64,000 nt of DNA from Euwallacea fornicatus. Taxonomy: Eukaryota; Arthropoda; Insecta; Coleoptera; Curculionidae. The notes beneath the pieces are model-generated. The model saw only the letters and a list, made by a program, of their open reading frames with translations, was not told the origin of the DNA and did not search any database. The translations under genes and the position numbers were made by a program. The stretch spans positions 806,001-870,000 of the forward strand of contig NW_027096015.1 in NCBI RefSeq assembly GCF_040115645.1. Direction: 5' to 3'. Below are positions 50,681 through 62,800 of this stretch, piece by piece. Within the stretch, counting starts at the first letter, position 1. Each line of letters opens with the position of its first letter.

Positions 50681-52088
50681 AGTTTCCACGAAAAATAGTA
50701 CTTTATGAGCTCAAACATACAATTTTTGTGACTTTTCACATGTTGAAGCTCGATAACTTCGGTCAATGAGGACCAAATTTCTTAATCAAAGACTCAAATG
50801 AACCATCTCGACGAGATCTTTTACATAATGATACACATCATGATTGTATCATCTTGAGTTTCCACGAAAAATAGTACTTTATGAGCTCAAACATAAAATT
50901 TTTGTGACTTTTCACATGTTGAAGCTCGATAACTTCGGTCAATGAGGACCAAATTTCTTAATCAAAGACTCAAATGAACCATCTCGACGAGATCTTTAAC
51001 ATGACGTAACACATCATGATTGTATCATCTTGAGTTTCCACGAAAAATAGTACTTTATGAGCTCAAACATAAAATTTTTGTGACTTTTCACATGTTGAAG
51101 CTCGATAACTTCGGTCAATGAGGACCAAATTTCTTAATCAAAGACTCAAATGAACCATCTCGACGAGATCTTTAACATGACGTAACACATCATGATTGTA
51201 TCATCTTGAGTTTCCACGAAAAATAGTACTTAATCAGCTCAAACATACAAGTTTTGTGACTTTTCACATGTTGAAGCTCGATAACTTCGGTCAATGAGGA
51301 CCAAATTTCTTAATCAAAGACTCAAATGAACCATCTCGACGAGATCTTTAACATAATGATACACATCATGATTGTATCATCTTGAGTTTCCACGAAAAAT
51401 AGTACTTTATGAGCTCAAACATAAAATTTTTGTGACTTTTCACATGTTGAAGCTCGATAACTTCGGTCAATGAGGACCAAATTTCTTAATCAAAGACTCA
51501 AATGAACCATCTCGACGAGATCTTTAACATGACGTAACACATCATGATTGTATCATCTTGAGTTTCCACGAAAAATAGTACTTTATGAGCTCAAACATAA
51601 AATTTTTGTGACTTTTCACATGTTGAAGCTCGATAACTTCGGTCAATGAGGACCAAATTTCTTAATCAAAGACTCAAATGAACCATCTCGACGAGATCTT
51701 TAACATAATGATACACATCATGATTGTATCATCTTGAGTTTCCACGAAAAATAGTACTTTATGAGCTCAAACATAAAATTTTTGTGACTTTTCACATGTT
51801 GAAGCTCGATAACTTCGGTCAATGAGGACCAAATTTCTTAATCAAAGACTCAAGTGAACCATCTCGACGAGATCTTTAATATAATGATACACATCATGAT
51901 TGTATCATCTTGAGTTTCCACGAAAAATAGTACTTTATGAGCTCAAACATAAAATTTTTGTGACTTTTCACATGTTGAAGCTCGATAACTTCGGTCAATG
52001 AGGACCAAATTTCTTTATCAAAGACTCAAATGAACCATCTCGACGAGATCTTTAACATGACGTAACACATCATGATTGTATCATCTTG
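50681..52088. repeat. Eight-monomer spacer block between 7-mer modules (1408 bp)
   Basis: It consists mainly of AAAATTT monomers typical of region IV, with one TAATCAGCTC monomer and the CAAGTGAAC/TAATATAATG monomer (about 51853). It starts with a monomer having TTTTAC but the ordinary TATCATC rather than TATGATC, so those two usually linked changes were separated here. A private TTCTTTATC lies near 52012. Confidence 0.8.
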
Positions 52089-53320
52089 AGTTTCCACGAA
52101 AAATAGTACTTTATGAGCTCAAACATACAATTTTTGTGACTTTTCACATGTTGAAGCTCGATAACTTCGGTCAATGAGGACCAAATTTCTTAATCAAAGA
52201 CTCAAATGAACCATCTCGACGAGATCTTTTACATAATGATACACATCATGATTGTATGATCTTGAGTTTCCACGAAAAATAGTACTTAATCAGCTCAAAC
52301 ATACAAGTTTTGTGACTTTTCACATTTTGAAGCTCGATAACTTCGGTCAATGAGGACCAAATTTCTTAATCAAAGACTCAAATGAACCATCTCGACGAGA
52401 TCTTTAACATGACGTAACACATCATGATTGTATCATCTTGAGTTTCAAAGAAAAATAGTACTTTATGAGCTCAAACATACAATTTTTGTGACTTTTCACA
52501 TGTTGAAGCTCGATAACTTCGGTCAATGAGGACCAAATTTCTTAATCAAAGACTCAAATGAACCATCTCGACGAGATCTTTAACATGACGTAACACATCA
52601 TGATTGTATCATCTTGAGTTTCCACGAAAAATAGTACTTTATGAGCTCAAACATACAAGTTTTGTGACTTTTCACATTTTGAAGCAAGATAACTTCGGTC
52701 AATGAGGACCAAATTTCTTAATCAAAGACTCAAATGAACCATCTCGACGAGATCTTTAACATGACGTAACACATCATGATTGTATCATCTTGAGTTTCCA
52801 CGAAAAATAGTACTTTATGAGCTCAAACATACAAGTTTTGTGACTTTTCACATGTTGAAGCAAGATAACTTCGGTCAATGAGGACCAAATTTCTTAATCA
52901 AAGACTCAAATGAACCATCTCGACGAGATCTTTAACATGACGTAACACATCATGATTGTATCATCTTGAGTTTCAAAGAAAAATAGTACTTTATGAGCTC
53001 AAACATACAATTTTTGTGACTTTTCACATGTTGAAGCTCGATAACTTCGGTCAATGAGGACCAAATTTCTTAATCAAAGACTCAAATGAACCATCTCGAC
53101 GAGATCTTTAACATGACGTAACACATCATGATTGTATCATCTTGAGTTTCAAAGAAAAATAGTACTTAATGAGCTCAAACATACAAGTTTTGTGACTTTT
53201 CACACTTTGAAGCTCGATAACTTCGGTCAATGAGGACCAAATTTCTTAATCAAAGACTCAAATGAACCATCTCGACGAGATCTTTAACATGACGTAACAC
53301 ATCATGATTGTATCATCTTG
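52089..53320. repeat. Region V 7-mer module, copy 2 (1232 bp)
   Basis: It matches the module 2640 bp upstream monomer for monomer. I see two differences: CAATGAGG in place of CAGTGAGG, and CATTTTGAAGCAAG (about 52675) in place of CATGTTGAAGCAAG. The next block follows directly and is a shortened third copy. Confidence 0.85.
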
Positions 53321-54376
53321 AGTTTCCACGAAAAATAGTACTTTATGAGCTCAAACATACAATTTTTGTGACTTTTCACATGTTGAAGCTCGATAACTTC
53401 GGTCAATGAGGACCAAATTTCTTAATCAAAGACTCAAATGAACCATCTCGACGAGATCTTTTACATAATGATACACATCATGATTGTATGATCTTGAGTT
53501 TCCACGAAAAATAGTACTTAATCAGCTCAAACATACAAGTTTTGTGACTTTTCACATTTTGAAGCTCGATAACTTCGGTCAATGAGGACCAAATTTCTTA
53601 ATCAAAGACTCAAATGAACCATCTCGACGAGATCTTTAACATGACGTAACACATCATGATTGTATCATCTTGAGTTTCAAAGAAAAATAGTACTTTATGA
53701 GCTCAAACATACAATTTTTGTGACTTTTCACATGTTGAAGCTCGATAACTTCGGTCAATGAGGACCAAATTTCTTAATCAAAGACTCAAATGAACCATCT
53801 CGACGAGATCTTTAACATGACGTAACACATCATGATTGTATCATCTTGAGTTTCCACGAAAAATAGTACTTTATGAGCTCAAACATACAAGTTTTGTGAC
53901 TTTTCACATGTTGAAGCAAGATAACTTCGGTCAATGAGGACCAAATTTCTTAATCAAAGACTCAAATGAACCATCTCGACGAGATCTTTAACATGACGTA
54001 ACACATCATGATTGTATCATCTTGAGTTTCCACGAAAAATAGTACTTTATGAGCTCAAACATACAAGTTTTGTGACTTTTCACATGTTGAAGCAAGATAA
54101 CTTCGGTCAATGAGGACCAAATTTCTTAATCAAAGACTCAAATGAACCATCTCGACGAGATCTTTAACATGACGTAACACATCATGATTGTATCATCTTG
54201 AGTTTCAAAGAAAAATAGTACTTTATGAGCTCAAACATACAATTTTTGTGACTTTTCACATGTTGAAGCTCGATAACTTCGGTCAATGAGGACCAAATTT
54301 CTTAATCAAAGACTCAAATGAACCATCTCGACGAGATCTTTAACATGACGTAACACATCATGATTGTATCATCTTG
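53321..54376. repeat. Region V module, 6-mer copy 3 (1056 bp)
   Basis: Same order as the 7-mer but without the final TAATG/CACTTTG monomer. The next TATGATC monomer begins at 54377. Copies 2 and 3 are adjacent, so this is a true tandem HOR stretch with one monomer lost. Confidence 0.84.
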
Positions 54377-56312
54377 AGTTTCCACGAAAAATAGTACTTT
54401 ATGAGCTCAAACATACAATTTTTGTGACTTTTCACATGTTGAAGCTCGATAACTTCGGTCAATGAGGACCAAATTTCTTAATCAAAGACTCAAATGAACC
54501 ATCTCGACGAGATCTTTTACATAATGATACACATCATGATTGTATGATCTTGAGTTTCCACGAAAAATAGTACTTAATCAGCTCAAACATACAAGTTTTG
54601 TGACTTTTCACATGTTGAAGCTCGATAACTTCGGTCAATGAGGACCAAATTTCTTAATCAAAGACTCAAATGAACCATCTCGACGAGATCTTTAACATAA
54701 TGATACACATCATGATTGTATCATCTTGAGTTTCCACGAAAAATAGTACTTTATGAGCTCAAACATAAAATTTTTGTGACTTTTCACATGTTGAAGCTCG
54801 ATAACTTCGGTCAATGAGGACCAAATTTCTTAATCAAAGACTCAAATGAACCATCTCGACGAGATCTTTAACATGACGTAACACATCATGATTGTATCAT
54901 CTTGAGTTTCCACGAAAAATAGTACTTTATGAGCTCAAACATAAAATTTTTGTGACTTTTCACATGTTGAAGCTCGATAACTTCGGTCAATGAGGACCAA
55001 ATTTCTTAATCAAAGACTCAAGTGAACCATCTCGACGAGATCTTTAATATAATGATACACATCATAATTGTATCATCTTGAGTTTCCACGAAAAATAGTA
55101 CTTTATGAGCTCAAACATAAAATTTTTGTGACTTTTCACATGTTGAAGCTCGATAACTTCGGTCAATGAGGACCAAATTTCTTAATCAAAGACTCAAATG
55201 AACCATCTCGACGAGATCTTTAACATGACGTAACACATCATGATTGTATCATCTTGAGTTTCCACGAAAAATAGTACTTTATGAGCTCAAACATACAATT
55301 TTTGTGACTTTTCACATGTTGAAGCTCGATAACTTCGGTCAATGAGGACCAAATTTCTTAATCAAAGACTCAAATGAACCATCTCGACGAGATCTTTTAC
55401 ATAATGATACACATCATGATTGTATGATCTTGAGTTTCCACGAAAAATAGTACTTAATCAGCTCAAACATACAAGTTTTGTGACTTTTCACATTTTGAAG
55501 CTCGATAACTTCGGTCAATGAGGACCAAATTTCTTAATCAAAGACTCAAATGAACCATCTCGACGAGATCTTTAACATGACGTAACACATCATGATTGTA
55601 TCATCTTGAGTTTCAAAGAAAAATAGTACTTTATGAGCTCAAACATACAATTTTTGTGACTTTTCACATGTTGAAGCTCGATAACTTCGGTCAATGAGGA
55701 CCAAATTTCTTAATCAAAGACTCAAATGAACCATCTCGACGAGATCTTTTACATAATGATACACATCATGATTGTATCATCTTGAGTTTCCACGAAAAAT
55801 AGTACTTTATGAGCTCAAACATACAATTTTTGTGACTTTTCACATGTTGAAGCTCGATAACTTCGGTCAATGAGGACCAAATTTCTTAATCAAAGACTCA
55901 AATGAACCATCTCGACGAGATCTTTAACATGACGTAACACATCATGATTGTATCATCTTGAGTTTCAAAGAAAAATAGTACTTTATGAGCTCAAACATAC
56001 AATTTTTGTGACTTTTCACATGTTGAAGCTCGATAACTTCGGTCAATGAGGACCAAATTTCTTAATCAAAGACTCAAATGAACCATCTCGACGAGATCTT
56101 TAACATGACGTAACACATCATGATTGTATCATCTTGAGTTTCCACGAAAAATAGTACTTTATGAGCTCAAACATACAAGTTTTGTGACTTTTCACATGTT
56201 GAAACAAGATAACTTCGGTCAATGAGGACCAAATTTCTTAATCAAAGACTCAAATGAACCATCTCGACGAGATCTTTAACATGACGTAACACATCATGAT
56301 TGTATCATCTTG
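54377..56312. repeat. Region V mixed block, 11 monomers (1936 bp)
   Basis: It begins with a five-monomer stretch of region IV type (TATGATC, TAATCAGCTC, AAAATTT monomers, and CAAGTGAAC with a private CATCATAATTG near 55065). A second TATGATC monomer at 55257 starts a partial module. The monomer at 55609 combines CAAAG/ATACAATT with TTTTAC and TATCATC, a mosaic. The last monomer reads TTGAAACAAG (about 56200) in place of TTGAAGCAAG. Confidence 0.8.
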
Positions 56313-58072
56313 AGTTTCCACGAAAAATAGTACTTTATGAGCTTAAACATACAAGTTTTGTGACTTTTCACATGTTGAAGCAAGATAACTTCGGTCAATG
56401 AGGACCAAATTTCTTAATCAAAGACTCAAATGAATCATCTCGACGAGATCTTTTACATAATGATACACATCATGATTATATGATCTTGAGTTTTCACGAA
56501 AAATAGTACTTAATCAGCTCAAACATACAAGTTTTGTGACTTTTCACATTTTGAAGCTCGATAACTTCGGTCAATGAGGACCAAATTTCTTAATCAAAGA
56601 CTCAAATGAACCATCTCGACGAGATCTTTAACATGACGTAACACATCATGATTGTATCATCTTGAGTTTCAAAGAAAAATAGTACTTTATGAGCTCAAAC
56701 ATACAATTTTTGTGACTTTTCACATGTTGAAGCTCGATAACTTCGGTCAATGAGGACCAAATTTCTTAATCAAAGACTCAAATGAACCATCTCGACGAGA
56801 TCTTTAACATGACGTAACACATCATGATTGTATCATCTTGAGTTTCAAAGAAAAATAGTACTTTATGAGTTCAAACATACAATTTTTGTGACTTTTCACA
56901 TGTTGAAGCTCGATAACTTCGGTCAATGAGGACCAAATTTCTTAATCAAAGACTCAAATGAACCATCTCGACGAGATCTTTAACATGACGTAACACATCA
57001 TGATTGTATCATCTTGAGTTTCCACGAAAAATAGTACTTTATGAGCTCAAACATACAAGTTTTGTGACTTTTCACATGTTGAAGCAAGATAACTTCGGTC
57101 AATGAGGACCAAATTTCTTAATCAAAGACTCAAATGAACCATCTCGACGAGATCTTTAACATGACGTAACACATCATGATTGTATCATCTTGAGTTTCAA
57201 AGAAAAATAGTACTTTATGAGCTCAAACATACAATTTTTGTGACTTTTCACATGTTGAAGCTCGATAACTTCGGTCAATGAGGACCAAATTTCTTAATCA
57301 AAGACTCAAATGAACCATCTCGACGAGATCTTTAACATGACGTAACACATCATGATTGTATCATCTTGAGTTTCAAAGAAAAATAGTACTTAATGAGCTC
57401 AAACATACAAGTTTTGTGACTTTTCACACTTTGAAGCTCGATAACTTCGGTCAATGAGGACCAAATTTCTTAATCAAAGACTCAAATGAACCATCTCGAC
57501 GAGATCTTTAACATGACGTAACACATCATGATTGTATCATCTTGAGTTTCAAAGAAAAATAGTACTTTATGAGTTCAAACATACAATTTTTGTGACTTTT
57601 CACATGTTGAAGCTCGATAACTTCGGTCAATGAGGACCAAATTTCTTAATCAAAGACTCAAATGAACCATCTCGACGAGATTTTTAACATGACGTTACAC
57701 ATCATGATTGTATCTTCTTGAGTTTCAAAGAAAAATAGTACTTAATGAGCTCAAACATACAAGTTTTGTGACTTTTCACATTTTGAAGCTCGATAACTTC
57801 GGTCAATGAGGACCAAATTTCTTAATCAAAGACTCAAATGAACCATCTCGACGAGATCTTTTACATAATGATACACATCATGATTGTATGATCTTGAGTT
57901 TCCACGAAAAATAGTACTTAATCAGCTCAAACATACAAGTTTTGTGACTTTTCACATTTTGAAGCTCGATAACTTCGGTCAATGAGGACCAAATTTCTTA
58001 ATCAAAGACTCAAATGAACCATCTCGACGAGATTTTTAACATGACGTTACACATCATGATTGTATCATCTTG
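56313..58072. repeat. Recent 10-mer tandem duplication, copy 1 (1760 bp)
   Basis: The first monomer has a set of private changes: GAGCTTAAAC (56339), GAATCATCTC (56432), GATTATATGATC and GAGTTTTCACG. All of these recur exactly 1760 bp later. The other nine monomers also match in order. The last one ends in GATTTTT/GACGTTA and is chimeric with the start of copy 2. Confidence 0.92.
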
Positions 58073-59832
58073 AGTTTCCACGAAAAATAGTACTTTATGA
58101 GCTTAAACATACAAGTTTTGTGACTTTTCACATGTTGAAGCAAGATAACTTCGGTCAATGAGGACCAAATTTCTTAATCAAAGACTCAAATGAATCATCT
58201 CGACGAGATCTTTTACATAATGATACACATCATGATTATATGATCTTGAGTTTTCACGAAAAATAGTACTTAATCAGCTCAAACATACAAGTTTTGTGAC
58301 TTTTCACATTTTGAAGCTCGATAACTTCGGTCAATGAGGACCAAATTTCTTAATCAAAGACTCAAATGAACCATCTCGACGAGATCTTTAACATGACGTA
58401 ACACATCATGATTGTATCATCTTGAGTTTCAAAGAAAAATAGTACTTTATGAGCTCAAACATACAATTTTTGTGACTTTTCACATGTTGAAGCTCGATAA
58501 CTTCGGTCAATGAGGACCAAATTTCTTAATCAAAGACTCAAATGAACCATCTCGACGAGATCTTTAACATGACGTAACACATCATGATTGTATCATCTTG
58601 AGTTTCAAAGAAAAATAGTACTTTATGAGTTCAAACATACAATTTTTGTGACTTTTCACATGTTGAAGCTCGATAACTTCGGTCAATGAGGACCAAATTT
58701 CTTAATCAAAGACTCAAATGAACCATCTCGACGAGATCTTTAACATGACGTAACACATCATGATTGTATCATCTTGAGTTTCCACGAAAAATAGTACTTT
58801 ATGAGCTCAAACATACAAGTTTTGTGACTTTTCACATGTTGAAGCAAGATAACTTCGGTCAATGAGGACCAAATTTCTTAATCAAAGACTCAAATGAACC
58901 ATCTCGACGAGATCTTTAACATGACGTAACACATCATGATTGTATCATCTTGAGTTTCAAAGAAAAATAGTACTTTATGAGCTCAAACATACAATTTTTG
59001 TGACTTTTCACATGTTGAAGCTCAATAACTTCGGTCAATGAGGACCAAATTTCTTAATCAAAGACTCAAATGAACCATCTCGACGAGATCTTTAACATGA
59101 CGTAACACATCATGATTGTATCATCTTGAGTTTCAAAGAAAAATAGTACTTAATGAGCTCAAACATACAAGTTTTGTGACTTTTCACACTTTGAAGCTCG
59201 ATAACTTCGGTCAATGAGGACCAAATTTCTTAATCAAAGACTCAAATGAACCATCTCGACGAGATCTTTAACATGACGTAACACATCATGATTGTATCAT
59301 CTTGAGTTTCAAAGAAAAATAGTACTTTATGAGTTCAAACATACAATTTTTGTGACTTTTCACATGTTGAAGCTCGATAACTTCGGTCAATGAGGACCAA
59401 ATTTCTTAATCAAAGACTCAAATGAACCATCTCGACGAGATTTTTAACATGACGTTACACATCATGATTGTATCTTCTTGAGTTTCAAAGAAAAATAGTA
59501 CTTAATGAGCTCAAACATACAAGTTTTGTGACTTTTCACATTTTGAAGCTCGATAACTTCGGTCAATGAGGACCAAATTTCTTAATCAAAGACTCAAATG
59601 AACCATCTCGACGAGATCTTTTACATAATGATACACATCATGATTGTATGATCTTGAGTTTCCACGAAAAATAGTACTTAATCAGCTCAAACATACAAGT
59701 TTTGTGACTTTTCACATTTTGAAGCTCGATAACTTCGGTCAATGAGGACCAAATTTCTTAATCAAAGACTCAAATGAACCATCTCGACGAGATCTTTAAC
59801 ATGACGTAACACATCATGATTGTATCATCTTG
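58073..59832. repeat. Recent 10-mer tandem duplication, copy 2 (1760 bp)
   Basis: This matches the preceding unit at every private mark. The only internal difference I see is CTCAATAAC (59022) for CTCGATAAC. At the end GATCTTT/GACGTAA replaces GATTTTT/GACGTTA from about 59793. Identity is about 99.9%, among the youngest events in the window. Confidence 0.92.
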
Positions 59833-62800
59833 AGTTTCAAAGAAAAATAGTACTTTATGAGCTCAAACATACAATTTTTGTGACTTTTCACATGTTGAAG
59901 CTCGATAACTTCGGTCAATGAGGACCAAATTTCTTAATCAAAGACTCAAATGAACCATCTCGACGAGATCTTTAACATGACGTAACACATCATGATTGTA
60001 TCATCTTGAGTTTCAAAGAAAAATAGTACTTTATGAGTTCAAACATACAATTTTTGTGACTTTTCACATGTTGAAGCTCGATAACTTCGGTCAATGAGGA
60101 CCAAATTTCTTAATCAAAGACTCAAATGAACCATCTCGACGAGATTTTTAACATGACGTTACACATCATGATTGTATCTTCTTGAGTTTCAAAGAAAAAT
60201 AGTACTTAATGAGCTCAAACATACAAGTTTTGTGACTTTTCACATTTTGAAGCTCGATAACTTCGGTCAATGAGGACCAAATTTCTTAATCAAAGACTCA
60301 AATGAACCATCTCGACGAGATCTTTAACATGACGTAACACATCATGATTGTATCATCTTGAGTTTCAAAGAAAAATAGTACTTTATGAGTTCAAACATAC
60401 AATTTTTGTGACTTTTCACATGTTGAAGCTCGATAACTTCGGTCAATGAGGACCAAATTTCTTAATCAAAGACTCAAATGAACCATCTCGACGAGATTTT
60501 TAACATGACGTTACACATCATGATTGTATCTTCTTGAGTTTCAAAGAAAAATAGTACTTAATGAGCTCAAACATACAAGTTTTGTGACTTTTCACATTTT
60601 GAAGCTCGATAACTTCGGTCAATGAGGACCAAATTTCTTAATCAAAGACTCAAATGAACCATCTCGACGAGATCTTTTACATAATGATACACATCATGAT
60701 TGTATGATCTTGAGTTTCCACGAAAAATAGTACTTAATCAGCTCAAACATACAAGTTTTGTGACTTTTCACATTTTGAAGCTCGATAACTTCGGTCAATG
60801 AGGACCAAATTTCTTAATCAAAGACTCAAATGAACCATCTCGACGAGATCTTTAACATGACGTAACACATCATGATTGTATCATCTTGAGTTTCAAAGAA
60901 AAATAGTACTTTATGAGCTCAAACATACAATTTTTGTGACTTTTCACATGTTGAAGCTCGATAACTTCGGTCAATGAGGACCAAATTTCTTAATCAAAGA
61001 CTCAAATGAACCATCTCGACGAGATCTTTAACATGACGTAACACATCATGATTGTATCATCTTGAGTTTCCACGAAAAATAGTACTTTATGAGCTCAAAC
61101 ATACAAGTTTTGTGACTTTTCACATGTTGAAGCAAGATAACTTCGGTCAATGAGGACCAAATTTCTTAATCAAAGACTCAAATGAACCATCTCGACGAGA
61201 TCTTTAACATGACGTAACACATCATGATTGTATCATCTTGAGTTTCCACGAAAAATAGTACTTTATGAGCTCAAACATACAAGTTTTGTGACTTTTCACA
61301 TGTTGAAGCAAGATAACTTCGGTCAATGAGGACCAAATTTCTTAATCAAAGACTCAAATGAACCATCTCGACGAGATCTTTAACATGACGTAACACATCA
61401 TGATTGTATCATCTTGAGTTTCAAAGAAAAATAGTACTTTATGAGCTCAAACATACAAGTTTTGTGACTTTTCACACTTTGAAGCTCGATAACTTCGGTC
61501 AATGAGGACCAAATTTCTTAATCAAAGACTCAAATGAACCATCTCGACGAGATCTTTAACATGACGTTACACATCATGATTGTATCTTCTTGAGTTTCAA
61601 AGAAAAATAGTACTTAATGAGCTCAAACATACAAGTTTTGTGACTTTTCACATTTTGAAGCTCGATAACTTCGGTCAATGAGGACCAAATTTCTTAATCA
61701 AAGACTCAAATGAACCATCTCGACGAGATCTTTAACATGACGTAACACATCATGATTGTATCATCTTGAGTTTCAAAGAAAAATAGTACTTTATGAGCTC
61801 AAACATACAATTTTTGTGACTTTTCACATGTTGAAGCTCGATAACTTCGGTCAATGAGGACCAAATTTCTTAATCAAAGACTCAAATGAACCATCTCGAC
61901 GAGATCTTTAACATGACGTAACACATCATGATTGTATCATCTTGAGTTTCAAAGAAAAATAGTACTTTATGAGTTCAAACATACAATTTTTGTGACTTTT
62001 CACATGTTGAAGCTCGATAACTTCGGTCAATGAGGACCAAATTTCTTAATCAAAGACTCAAATGAACCATCTCGACGAGATTTTTAACATGACGTTACAC
62101 ATCATGATTGTATCTTCTTGAGTTTCAAAGAAAAATAGTACTTAATGAGCTCAAACATACAAGTTTTGTGACTTTTCACATTTTGAAGCTCGATAACTTC
62201 GGTCAATGAGGACCAAATTTCTTAATCAAAGACTCAAATGAACCATCTCGACGAGATCTTTAACATAATGATACACATCATGATTGTATCATCTTGAGTT
62301 TCCACGAAAAATAGTACTTTATGAGCTCAAACATAAAATTTTTTTGACTTTTCACATGTTGAAGCTCGATAACTTCGGTCAATGAGGACCAAATTTCTTA
62401 ATCAAAGACTCAAATGAACCATCTCGACGAGATCTTTAACATGACGTAACACATCATGATTGTATCATCTTGAGTTTCCACGAAAAATAGTACTTTATGA
62501 GCTCAAACATACAATTTTTGTGACTTTTCACATGTTGAAGCTCGATAACTTCGGTCAATGAGGACCAAATTTCTTAATCAAAGACTCAAATGAACCATCT
62601 CGACGAGATCTTTTACATAATGATACACATCATGATTGTATGATCTTGAGTTTCCACGAAAAATAGTACTTAATCAGCTCAAACATACAAGTTTTGTGAC
62701 TTTTCACATTTTGAAGCTCGATAACTTCGGTCAATGAGGACCAAATTTCTTAATCAAAGACTCAAATGAACCATCTCGACGAGATCTTTAACATGACGTA

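Noticed and set aside
60361..62345. Eight-T run near 62340 as a terminator
   Set aside because: It results from one G-to-T change within a normal monomer and has no stem upstream or transcript context.
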